Shown here in pieces: positions 54,605 to 62,862 of a DNA stretch of 64,000 nucleotides. The position numbers and the translations under genes are program-made. How positions within the stretch are numbered: the stretch's first letter is position 1; every line of letters starts with the position of its first letter. Source of the stretch: Variovorax ginsengisoli. Its GTDB lineage: Bacteria; Pseudomonadota; Gammaproteobacteria; Burkholderiales; Burkholderiaceae_C. The stretch covers positions 1 to 64,000 of the forward strand of contig NZ_JAUJZH010000004.1 in NCBI RefSeq assembly GCF_030486595.1. Direction: 5' to 3'. Under the pieces are notes generated by a model. The model searched no databases. It was given only the letters and a program-made list of their open reading frames with translations, and had not been told where the DNA came from.

Positions 54605-55606
54605 ATGGAACAAGCAACGGCATTGGTGCTCGGCGCGACGGGCGGAATCGGCGGCGAAACGGCGGCGGCGATGCTGCGGCGCGGCTGGCAGGTGCGGGCG
54701 CTGGCGCGCGACCCGGCCCGGGCGGCGGCGCAATGGCCCGCCGGCACGGCGAGGCCGCAATGGGTGGCTGGCGACGCGATGGACGCCGGCAGCGTCATCG
54801 CCGCGGCCCACGGCGCATCGCTGATCGTCCATGCGGTCAACCCGCCCGGCTACCGCAACTGGGGTTCGCTGGTGCTGCCGATGATCGACAGCACGATCCG
54901 CGCGGCCGAAGCCTCGGGCGCGCGCATCGTGCTGCCCGGCACGGTTTACAACTACGGGCCCGACGCCTTTCCCTTCATCGCCGAGGACGCCCCGCAGCAT
55001 CCGCGCACCCGCAAGGGCGCGATCCGCGTGCAGATGGAACAGCGACTGCGTGCAGCGGCCGACCGCGGCGTGCGCACGCTGATCGTGCGGACCGGCGACT
55101 TCTTCGGCCCGCGTGCCGGCAACAACTGGTTCTCCCAGGGCCTGGTCAAGCCCGGCCGGCCGCTGGCCGCGATCGGCGATCCGGCGCGACCCGGCGTCGG
55201 CCACCAGTGGGCCTACCTGCCGGATGTCGCCGAGACCATCGCCCGGCTGGTCGAGCGCGAAACCGCGCTGCAGCCCTTCGACAGCTTCCACATGGGCGGC
55301 CACTGGGACGCCGACGGCACCCGGATGCAGGCCGCGATCCGCCGCGCCAGCGGCCGGCCCGGGCTGCCGCTGCGGCGCTTCCCGTGGGGGCTGATGGCGT
55401 TGGCGTCGCCCTTCGTGCCGCTGCTGCGCGAGCTGCGCGAAATGCGCTACCTGTGGCAGCAGCCGGTGCGGCTGGACAACGCGCGGCTGCTGGCGCTGCT
55501 CGGCAGCGAGCCGCACACCGCGCTCGACGCCGCGGTCGGCGCCACGCTGGAAGGCCTCGGCTGCCTGGCGCCCGGGGCCGGCGCGCTGGCGGCGGGACAC
55601 CCCTAG
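54605..55606 (+). CDS. NAD(P)-binding oxidoreductase (atypical SDR/NmrA-like)
   Basis: The protein has 333 residues from the ATG at 54605. The dinucleotide motif is ALVLGATGGIGGETAAAMLR, followed by VRALARDPARAAAQWPAG and LIVHAVNPPGYRNWGSL. The later LIVRTGDFFGPRAGNNWFSQ and YLPDVAETIARLVERE resemble atypical or extended SDR enzymes. The YxxxK pair is not obvious. A divergent LysR gene and its operator lie upstream, so expression is probably inducible. The substrate is unknown. Confidence 0.83.
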   Translation: MEQATALVLGATGGIGGETAAAMLRRGWQVRALARDPARAAAQWPAGTARPQWVAGDAMDAGSVIAAAHGASLIVHAVNPPGYRNWGSLVLPMIDSTIRAAEASGARIVLPGTVYNYGPDAFPFIAEDAPQHPRTRKGAIRVQMEQRLRAAADRGVRTLIVRTGDFFGPRAGNNWFSQGLVKPGRPLAAIGDPARPGVGHQWAYLPDVAETIARLVERETALQPFDSFHMGGHWDADGTRMQAAIRRASGRPGLPLRRFPWGLMALASPFVPLLRELREMRYLWQQPVRLDNARLLALLGSEPHTALDAAVGATLEGLGCLAPGAGALAAGHP

Positions 55607-55639
55607 CCACTTGCCGCAAGCGCGGCCGGCCGCCTCGTC

Positions 55640-55687
55640 CTAGAGTGGCCGACGATGACCGCAGACACGACCGGAGACCGGACTTGA
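55640..55687 (+). promoter_or_regulatory. Promoter-like motif and leader ORF before the acyl-CoA dehydrogenase
   Basis: CTAGAGTG at 55640-55647 matches the motif found 23-28 bp before the phasin and TetR starts. A 10-codon ORF (ATG at 55655, stop TGA at 55685-55687) overlaps the TTG start of the dehydrogenase by 3 bases, which could allow translational coupling. Whether the leader is translated is unknown. Confidence 0.3.
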
Positions 55688-56862
55688 ACTACACGCACGA
55701 ACACCTCGAGATCCAGAAGACGATGCGCCGCTTCATCGACGAGCGGATCAATCCGCACGTCGATGCCTGGGAGGCCGAAGAGGCCTTCCCGGCGCACGAG
55801 GTGTTCGCCGGCCTCGGCGCGCTCGGCCTGCTCGGACTCAACAAGCCCGAGGCCTACGGCGGCGCCGGCCTCGACTATTCCTACGCCATGGCGCTGGCCG
55901 AGGCGCTCGGCCACGTGCGCTGCGGCGGCGTGCCGATGGCCATCGGCGTGCAGACCGACATGTGCACCCCGGCGCTGGCGCGCTTCGGCAGCGACGAGCT
56001 GCGCCGCGAATTCCTGGCGCCGGCCATCGCCGGCCAGACCGTCGGCTGCATCGGCGTCAGCGAGCCGGGCGCCGGCAGCGACGTCGCCGGCCTCAAGAGC
56101 CATGCCCGCAAGGACGGCGGCGACTACCTCATCAGCGGCCAGAAGATGTGGATCACCAACAGCCTGCAGGCCGACTGGATGTGCATGCTGGTCAACACCA
56201 GCGACGGCCCGGTGCACCGCAACAAGTCGCTCGTGATGGTGCCCATGGACAGCCCCGGCATCGAGAAGGCGCAGAAGATCCGCAAGATCGGCATGCATTC
56301 GAGCGACACCGGCCTGATCTACTTCGACGAGGTGCGGGTGCCGCAGCGCTATCGCATCGGCGAGGAGGGCCAGGGCTTCGTCTACCAGATGCAGCAGTTC
56401 CAGGAAGAGCGCCTGTGGTGCGCGGCGAGCTCGCTGGTGCCGCTCGACGACTGCATCGCCGAGACCATCGAATGGGCCCAGCAGCGCAAGCTCTTCGGCG
56501 GCACGCTGGCCGACCAGCAGTGGGTGCAGTTCAAGCTGGCCGAACTCAAGACCGAGGTCGAGGCCCTGCGCGCCCTCACCTACCGGGCCTGCGACCTGCA
56601 TGTGCAGGGCCAGGACGTGACCGAGCTGGCCTCGATGGCCAAGCTCAAGACCGGCCGGCTCACGCGCGAGGTGGCCGACACCTGCCTGCAGTTCTGGGGC
56701 GGCATGGGCTTCACCTGGGACAACCGGGTCTCGCGCCTGTACCGCGACGGCCGGCTGGCCTCGATCGGCGGCGGTGCCGACGAAGTGATGCTGGGCATCC
56801 TCGCGAAGACGATGGGGATCGCGAAACGTGGCTCGCCCCCAGGTCGGTCTCACTGCGTGTAG
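55684..56862 (+). CDS. Acyl-CoA dehydrogenase
   Basis: The protein has 392 residues from TTG at 55684, where homology starts (NYTHEHLEIQKTMRRFIDER). FAD and substrate motifs are IGVSEPGAGSDVAGLKSHAR, MWITNSLQADWMCMLVNTSD and GMHSSDTGLIYFDEVRVPQR; the C-terminal CLQFWGGMGFTWDNRVSRLY ends with IGGGADEVMLGILAK. A GGAGA lies 5' of the TTG. A 10-codon leader ATG at 55655 ends in TGA overlapping the TTG (TTGA). The last dozen residues are read from the dispersed repeat, whose CGTGTAG supplies the stop. It oxidises an unknown acyl-CoA. Confidence 0.88.
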   Translation: MNYTHEHLEIQKTMRRFIDERINPHVDAWEAEEAFPAHEVFAGLGALGLLGLNKPEAYGGAGLDYSYAMALAEALGHVRCGGVPMAIGVQTDMCTPALARFGSDELRREFLAPAIAGQTVGCIGVSEPGAGSDVAGLKSHARKDGGDYLISGQKMWITNSLQADWMCMLVNTSDGPVHRNKSLVMVPMDSPGIEKAQKIRKIGMHSSDTGLIYFDEVRVPQRYRIGEEGQGFVYQMQQFQEERLWCAASSLVPLDDCIAETIEWAQQRKLFGGTLADQQWVQFKLAELKTEVEALRALTYRACDLHVQGQDVTELASMAKLKTGRLTREVADTCLQFWGGMGFTWDNRVSRLYRDGRLASIGGGADEVMLGILAKTMGIAKRGSPPGRSHCV

Positions 56863-56926
56863 ACCTCCCACCCCCTACCGGGGGCAACACCAGCGGCCTG
56901 GCGAAGCCAGTTCCGCGGTGTTTCAC
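56831..56926 (+). repeat. Dispersed 3'-end intergenic repeat, copy B1 (after acyl-CoA dehydrogenase)
   Basis: It starts GCTCGCCCCCAGG, then CTCACTGCGTGTAG, the palindrome CCCCCTACCGGGGG and GGCCTGGCGAAGCCAG, ending TTCCGCGGTG. The dehydrogenase stop lies inside it at 56860-56862. It is paired with an inverted copy at 57005-57102. Confidence 0.75.
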
Positions 56927-57004
56927 CGACGGGCCTGGCTGCGCCGGCCGGTGAATACTGGCGCGATGGCTTGTTCTTTGGCGGCGCGCAGCGCACGCCT
57001 GTTC

Positions 57005-57101
57005 GTGAGCAGTCGCGGAACCGGCTTTGCCGGGCCGCTGACTGCGCCCCCGGCAGGGGGTGGGCGCCCGGACACGAAGTGCCGGGCAACCTGGGGGCGA
57101 G

Positions 57102-57102
<1 letters not shown>
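57005..57102 (-). repeat. Dispersed 3'-end intergenic repeat, copy B2 (after rhlE)
   Basis: Read on the minus strand it begins immediately after the helicase stop codon: CTCGCCCCCAGGTT, CACTTCGTGTCC, CCCCCTGCCGGGGG, CGGCCCGGCAAAGCCGG and TTCCGCG. It is the inverted partner of copy B1, and the two together form a large inverted repeat with about 78 bp between them. Confidence 0.75.
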
Positions 57103-58328
<1,226 letters not shown>

Positions 58329-58402
58329 GAGCGGAGGGCCCCGCGAGGGACCTGTGAACGAACGGGCGGCAACTGCCGCGGAGATCGAGGAGCATAGCCA
58401 CC

Positions 58403-58624
58403 ATGAACCCGGAAGACCTCGAAAAGCTCGTGAGCCGCGAAATGCCCTTCGGCAAGTACAAGGGCCGCCTGATCGCCGACCTGCCCGGCAACTACCTCAC
58501 GTGGTTCGCCCGCGAAGGCTTCCCGCCCGGCGAGATCGGCCGCCTGCTGGGTCTGATGCACGAGATCGACCACAACGGCCTGACAGCGCTCCTGAACCCC
58601 CTGCGACGCCGTCCCCCGGGTTGA
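58403..58624 (+). CDS. DUF3820 family small protein
   Basis: The protein has 73 residues. The signature PFGKYKGRLIADLPGNYLTW followed by FAREGFPPGEIGRLLGLMHE is that of DUF3820, a family sometimes annotated as a putative quorum-sensing-regulated virulence factor. The function is not known. It starts 74 bp from the divergent rhlE and is followed by the 221-nt leader of the RNA-binding protein gene. Confidence 0.87.
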   Translation: MNPEDLEKLVSREMPFGKYKGRLIADLPGNYLTWFAREGFPPGEIGRLLGLMHEIDHNGLTALLNPLRRRPPG

Positions 58625-58845
58625 ATTCGTCTCTTTTTTTGCGTTGCATCATCAAATAGCCTGAAATTTCAAGAAGAAATTTACCCAAAAGTTCCTTTGT
58701 GCCTGACAATGCCGAAGCGTTTCGGGCAATTCCATGCCGGATTCGTGAACCGGTGATCGGTCAGTTTCGCGCCACAGCGCCATTTGTTTGTTGTGATTCT
58801 GGGACTCCATCGCTTTGTTTTTTTGGTTTGATTAGGAGTCCCTCC
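58625..58845 (+). promoter_or_regulatory. Long, relatively AT-rich leader of the RNA-binding protein gene
   Basis: The 221-bp gap before the RRM gene is markedly richer in A/T than its surroundings, with T-runs around 58632-58641 and 58816-58828. It ends with a strong AGGAG at 58834-58838 before the ATG. Long structured leaders are typical of cold-shock genes. A promoter and an RNA thermoswitch-like leader are both plausible, but neither can be proven by eye. Confidence 0.4.
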
Positions 58846-59256
58846 ATGGGCAAGAAACTCTACGTAGGCAACCTCGCCTACTCCATCCGCGACAACGACC
58901 TCGAACAGGCTTTCAGCCAGTACGGCTCGGTCGCCAGCGCCAAGGTCATGATGGAACGCGACAGCGGTCGCTCCAAGGGCTTCGGCTTCGTCGAAATGGG
59001 CACCGACGCGGAAGCGCTGGCAGCCATCGAAGGCCTGAACGGCCAAGCTCTCGACGGCCGCAGCCTGACCGTCAATGAAGCCCGTCCGATGGAGCCCCGT
59101 TCGCCCGGCGGCTTCGGCGGCGGCGGTGGCCGCAGCGGTGGTGGCGGTGGCTACGGCGGCGGCGGCGGTGGCGGCGGCTACGGCGGTGGCGGCGGCGGCA
59201 ACCGCAGCGGCGGTGGCGGCTACGGCGGCGGCGGCGGTGGCCGCGGCGGCTACTAA
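58846..59256 (+). CDS. Glycine-rich RRM RNA-binding protein
   Basis: The protein has 136 residues. The RRM domain (residues 3-80) shows RNP2 (KLYVGNLAYS) and RNP1 (GRSKGFGFVEM), with aromatic RNA-contacting residues. The tail from about residue 90 is nearly all Gly with Arg, Tyr and Ser (GGYGGGGG blocks). This layout matches the cold-induced Rbp proteins of cyanobacteria and proteobacteria. The ribosome site is strong, and a good terminator lies 25 bp downstream. Confidence 0.93.
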   Translation: MGKKLYVGNLAYSIRDNDLEQAFSQYGSVASAKVMMERDSGRSKGFGFVEMGTDAEALAAIEGLNGQALDGRSLTVNEARPMEPRSPGGFGGGGGRSGGGGGYGGGGGGGGYGGGGGGNRSGGGGYGGGGGGRGGY

Positions 59257-59280
59257 GCACCCCTCGGCTTTCAGCTGAAC

Positions 59281-59306
59281 AAAAAGGCTCCTTCGGGAGC
59301 CTTTTT
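59281..59306 (+). terminator. Rho-independent terminator after the RRM gene
   Basis: A perfect 11-bp inverted repeat with a TTCG tetraloop (AAAAAGGCTCC TTCG GGAGCC then TTTTT). The TTCG loop and the T-run are classic. Confidence 0.9.
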
Positions 59307-59411
59307 CGTTGCGGCGCCAGACTGGCTACGTGGAAGTCCGTACCACCCAGGTCAGCCAACCGTCAGGCTCCGGCGACGACCCTCGAAGACACACAAACGA
59401 GGGTCGAGACA

Positions 59412-59900
59412 ATGCGCATCAAGAGTCAGGCTGACTTCTATTCAGGGGTCATGTTCACGGCGATAGGGGCGGCGTTTGCCGTCGGCGCCACCACCTACAA
59501 CATTGGCGACGGGGCCCGCATGGGGCCCGGCTACTTCCCGCTGATGCTGGGCATCCTGCTGGCGCTGCTGGGCGCCGCCGTGATGTTCCAGTCGCTGGTG
59601 GTGGAGACCATCGACGGCGACCCGATCGGCAAATGGGCCTGGAAGCCGCTGTTCTTCGTGATCTTCGCCAACCTCGCCTTCGGCGTCCTGCTGGGCGGCC
59701 TGCCGAGCATCGGCGTGCCGGCCATGGGCATGATCATCGCGATCTACGCGCTCACCATCATCTCCAGCCTCGCGGGCGAGCACTTCAAGCTCCGCGACGT
59801 GCTGGTTCTCTCGACCATCCTGGCGGCAGGCAGCTACGTGGCGTTCATCTGGGCGCTCAAGTTGCAGATCCAGGTCTGGCCCACTTTCATTTCGGGCTGA
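59412..59900 (+). CDS. tctB: Tripartite tricarboxylate transporter small membrane subunit TctB
   Basis: The protein has 162 residues with four hydrophobic segments (for example FTAIGAAFAVGATTYNIGDG and LMLGILLALLGAAVMFQSLV). The RMGPGYFPLMLGILLALLG motif is the TctB hallmark. It is the small subunit of a TTT-family secondary transporter whose ligand is delivered by a periplasmic TctC/Bug protein; no tctC is adjacent. It precedes tctA by 13 bp, and the RRM gene terminator separates it from the upstream gene. Confidence 0.93.
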   Translation: MRIKSQADFYSGVMFTAIGAAFAVGATTYNIGDGARMGPGYFPLMLGILLALLGAAVMFQSLVVETIDGDPIGKWAWKPLFFVIFANLAFGVLLGGLPSIGVPAMGMIIAIYALTIISSLAGEHFKLRDVLVLSTILAAGSYVAFIWALKLQIQVWPTFISG

Positions 59901-59913
59901 GGAGACCATCGCC

Positions 59914-61425
59914 ATGGAACTGTTCCACAACCTCGCGATCGGCTTCGGCGTCGCCTTCACCTTCACCAACCTGCTGTACTGCCTGGTCGGCTGTATTCTC
60001 GGCACGCTGATCGGCGTGCTGCCGGGCATCGGACCGGTCGCCACCATCGCGATGCTGCTGCCGGCCACCTACGCGCTGCCGCCGGTGTCGGCGCTGATCA
60101 TGCTGGCCGGCATCTACTACGGCGCGCAGTACGGCGGCTCCACCACCGCCATCCTGGTCAACCTGCCGGGCGAATCGTCCTCGGTCGTGACCTGCATCGA
60201 CGGCTACCAGATGGCGCGGCAGGGACGCGCGGGCCCCGCGCTCGCGGCGGCCGGCCTCGGGTCCTTCTTCGCCGGCTGCGTCGGCACGCTGATCCTGGCC
60301 GCCTTCGCGCCGCCGCTGACCGAACTGGCCTTCAAGTTCGGTCCGGCCGAGTACTTCTCGCTGATGGTGCTGGGTCTGATCGGTGCCGTGGTGCTGGCCT
60401 CGGGCTCGCTCCTCAAGGCGGTCGCGATGATCGTACTGGGTCTCCTGCTCGGCATCGTCGGCACCGACGTCAACTCGGGCGTGGCGCGCTTCAGCTTCGA
60501 CATCCCCGAACTGACCGACGGCATTGGCTTCGTGGTCATCGCCATGGGCGTGTTCGGCTACGGCGAGATCATCGGCAACCTGTCGCAGCCGGACGAAGAG
60601 CGCGAGGTGTTCACCTCCGAGGTCAAGGGACTGTTCCCGACCAAGGATGACTTCAAGCGAATGGCGCCGGCCGTGCTGCGCGGCACGGCACTGGGTTCGG
60701 CGCTGGGCATCCTGCCTGGCGGCGGCGCGCTGCTGGCTTCGTTCGCGGCCTACGCGCTCGAGAAGAAGATCCGCATGCGGCCCGGCGAAGTGCCGTTCGG
60801 CAAGGGCAACATCCGTGGCGTCGCGTCGCCCGAGTCGGCCAACAACGCCGGCGCCCAGACCTCCTTCATCCCGCTGCTGACCTTGGGCATTCCGCCCAAC
60901 GCCGTGATGGCGCTGATGGTCGGCGCGATGACGATCCACAACATCCAACCGGGTCCGCAGGTCATGACCAGCAACCCCGAGCTGTTCTGGGGCCTGATCG
61001 CCTCGATGTGGATCGGCAACGCGATGCTGATCGTCCTGAACCTGCCGCTGATCGGCATGTGGATCAAGCTCCTGACGGTGCCCTACAAGTTCTTGTTCCC
61101 GGCGATCGTGCTGTTCTGTGCCATCGGCGTCTACTCGACCAACAACAACACCTTCGACATCTGGATGGTGGCGGCCTTCGGCTTCATCGGCTATCTCTTC
61201 ATCAAGCTGCGGACCGAGCCGGCGCCGCTGCTGCTGGGCTTCATCCTGGGCCCGATGATGGAAGAGAACCTGCGCCGCGCCCTGCTGCTGTCGCGCGGCA
61301 GCTGGGCCGTGTTCGTGACCCGGCCCCTGTCGGCCGGCTTGCTGGTCGCGGCCTGCCTGCTGCTGGGGATCGTGCTGCTGCCGTCGATCAAGGCCAAGCG
61401 CGAGGAAGCCTTCGTCGAGGAATAG
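59914..61425 (+). CDS. tctA: Tripartite tricarboxylate transporter large membrane subunit TctA
   Basis: The protein has 503 residues with about twelve membrane segments. The TctA signature is LIGVLPGIGPVATIAMLLPA, with AGIYYGAQYGGSTTAILVNL and the second half-repeat ALGILPGGGALLASFAAYAL. Motif GIPPNAVMALMVGAMTIHNI is typical. It forms the permease core with TctB. The cargo is unknown (citrate or another carboxylate). The stop is immediately followed by a copy of the dispersed repeat. Confidence 0.95.
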   Translation: MELFHNLAIGFGVAFTFTNLLYCLVGCILGTLIGVLPGIGPVATIAMLLPATYALPPVSALIMLAGIYYGAQYGGSTTAILVNLPGESSSVVTCIDGYQMARQGRAGPALAAAGLGSFFAGCVGTLILAAFAPPLTELAFKFGPAEYFSLMVLGLIGAVVLASGSLLKAVAMIVLGLLLGIVGTDVNSGVARFSFDIPELTDGIGFVVIAMGVFGYGEIIGNLSQPDEEREVFTSEVKGLFPTKDDFKRMAPAVLRGTALGSALGILPGGGALLASFAAYALEKKIRMRPGEVPFGKGNIRGVASPESANNAGAQTSFIPLLTLGIPPNAVMALMVGAMTIHNIQPGPQVMTSNPELFWGLIASMWIGNAMLIVLNLPLIGMWIKLLTVPYKFLFPAIVLFCAIGVYSTNNNTFDIWMVAAFGFIGYLFIKLRTEPAPLLLGFILGPMMEENLRRALLLSRGSWAVFVTRPLSAGLLVAACLLLGIVLLPSIKAKREEAFVEE

Positions 61426-61600
61426 GCTCTCCCCCAGGTTGGCTCACTTCGTGTAGCCGCCTCGAGTCGCTGCCAGAGGCGGCGGCCCTTCGGAGCCGTC
61501 CAAGCCTGCGCAGGCAGGTTTGGAGCCGCGGTTCCTCAGCCCCCTTCCGGGGGCGATACCAGCGGCCCGGCAAAGCCGGTTCCGTGGTATCCCTGGAAGG
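61426..61600 (+). repeat. Dispersed 3'-end intergenic repeat, copy C (after tctA), with internal extra sequence
   Basis: It begins right after the tctA stop with GCTCTCCCCCAGG, then GCTCACTTCGTGTAG. It resumes at about 61540 with CCCCCTTCCGGGGG, CGGCCCGGCAAAGCCGG and TTCCGTGGTA. Between the halves lie about 70-80 bp (a GC-rich segment with CTGCGCAGGCAG), so the copy is interrupted or expanded compared with B1 and B2. Confidence 0.7.
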
Positions 61601-61608
61601 GCACTCGC

Positions 61609-61636
61609 AAAAAAGCCGCCCTCGGGCGGCTTTTTT
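61609..61636. terminator. Bidirectional terminator between tctA and the binding-protein gene
   Basis: A perfect 12-bp stem (AAAAAAGCCGCC, loop CTCG, GGCGGC then TTTTTT), with T-runs usable on both strands. It lies 19 bp from the stop of the convergent gene. Confidence 0.92.
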
Positions 61637-61655
61637 GCTTTGCGCTAGCTCGCTC

Positions 61656-62828
61656 TCAAGGGGCGAGGTAATCGGTCACGACTTTCCACTTGCCGTCGAC
61701 GATCTGCGACAGCCGCGACTGGTCGTTGCCGAGCCGCTTGGTGGCGCTGAAGGTCATCTTCGGGCTGCCGAACATGTCGGGCTCGAAGGTGCTGCTGTCC
61801 ATCGCCTTGATGAAGCTGTCGGTCGTCAGGTTCGGCCCGGCCTTGTTGGCCGCCTGGATGAAGTCCTGGATGATCGAATAGCCGTAGACCGAGAACACGG
61901 TCGGGTCCTCGTTGAACTTGGTCTTGTATTTGTTGGCCCAGAAGCGCAACGGCTGCGACTGCTCGTCGGTGTAGGGGTTCTGCACCGTCATGGTGGCGTA
62001 GATGCCGTCCATCGGCTTGCCGCCCAGCTTGTGGATCAGGTCGGTGTAGGCCGCGCTGGACCCGAGGAAGGTCGGGTTGAAGCCGGTCTTGCGGGCCTCG
62101 CCCACGGTGCCGATGGTCTCGCGGATGATGGTGCCCAGCACCACCAGGTCGCAGTTGGCGGCCTTCATCTTGGCCACCTGTGACGAGAAGTCGGTGGCTC
62201 CGCGCTTGAACGAAGTCTTCTCGGTGAGTTCCAGGCCGGCCGCCTTGAGGCCGGCCTCGGCGCCGCGCTGGACCTCGAGGCCGAACTCGTCGTCCTGGTA
62301 GATCGTGCAGACCTTCTTGGCGCCCTTTTCCTTGACCAGCTTGGGCAGGGCGATGCGGATCTGGTCGTAGTAGGTCGCGGCGAACGAATACTTGAGCCGG
62401 TTGAGCGGCTCGTACATTTCGCGCGCGGCGGTGATCGGGAAGAAGTTGACGATGTTCTTCTCGAACTGCACCGGCATCGCCGCCATGTTCTGCGCGGTGC
62501 CGATGTGGCCCGCCATGATGAAGATCTTTTCCTGGTTGACCAGCTTCTGCGCCGCCAGCACCGCCTTCTTGGGGTCGTAGCCCGAGTCCTCGACGAAGAG
62601 CTTGAGCTTGCGGCCGTGCACGCTGCCCTGCTCATTGAGTTCATCCACGGCCAGCTGCATGCCGTTGCGCGACTGCTTGCCGAAGCCGGCCAGCGGTCCC
62701 GAGAGATCCTGGATGGTGCCGATGCGGATCTCGTCCTTGCTCACGCCCTGCTGCTGCGCGGCGGCCAGGCCGCAGCCCAGCGCGAGACCGGCCGCGGCGG
62801 CCAGGGGGATCAATGTCTGGGTCTTCAT
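61656..62828 (-). CDS. Branched-chain amino acid-type ABC transporter substrate-binding protein
   Basis: The protein has 390 residues. The signal peptide is LIPLAAAAGLALGCGLAAAQ, giving a periplasmic protein. The Peripla_BP_6 fold is evident in IRIGTIQDLSGPLAGFGKQS, KLKLFVEDSGYDPKKAVLAA, KVCTIYQDDEFGLEVQRGAE and FVTPLVKEKG-like surroundings. It is followed upstream, on the same strand and 34 bp away, by an acyl-CoA ligase gene; in related genomes such pairs accompany Liv-type transporters for carboxylic or aromatic acids. The ligand is unknown. Confidence 0.9.
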   Translation of the reverse strand: MKTQTLIPLAAAAGLALGCGLAAAQQQGVSKDEIRIGTIQDLSGPLAGFGKQSRNGMQLAVDELNEQGSVHGRKLKLFVEDSGYDPKKAVLAAQKLVNQEKIFIMAGHIGTAQNMAAMPVQFEKNIVNFFPITAAREMYEPLNRLKYSFAATYYDQIRIALPKLVKEKGAKKVCTIYQDDEFGLEVQRGAEAGLKAAGLELTEKTSFKRGATDFSSQVAKMKAANCDLVVLGTIIRETIGTVGEARKTGFNPTFLGSSAAYTDLIHKLGGKPMDGIYATMTVQNPYTDEQSQPLRFWANKYKTKFNEDPTVFSVYGYSIIQDFIQAANKAGPNLTTDSFIKAMDSSTFEPDMFGSPKMTFSATKRLGNDQSRLSQIVDGKWKVVTDYLAP

Positions 62829-62862
62829 ACGGAGTCTCCTCTAGGTTGGCGAAAAAACAGGG

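Noticed and set aside
54037..56862. A 941-residue open frame
   Set aside because: It crosses the LysR and oxidoreductase genes in the wrong frame or strand. Only the final part from 55684 is acyl-CoA dehydrogenase.
59090..59250. GGC/GGT-rich repeat considered as a minisatellite
   Set aside because: It encodes the Gly-rich tail of the RRM protein in frame and is typical of that family.
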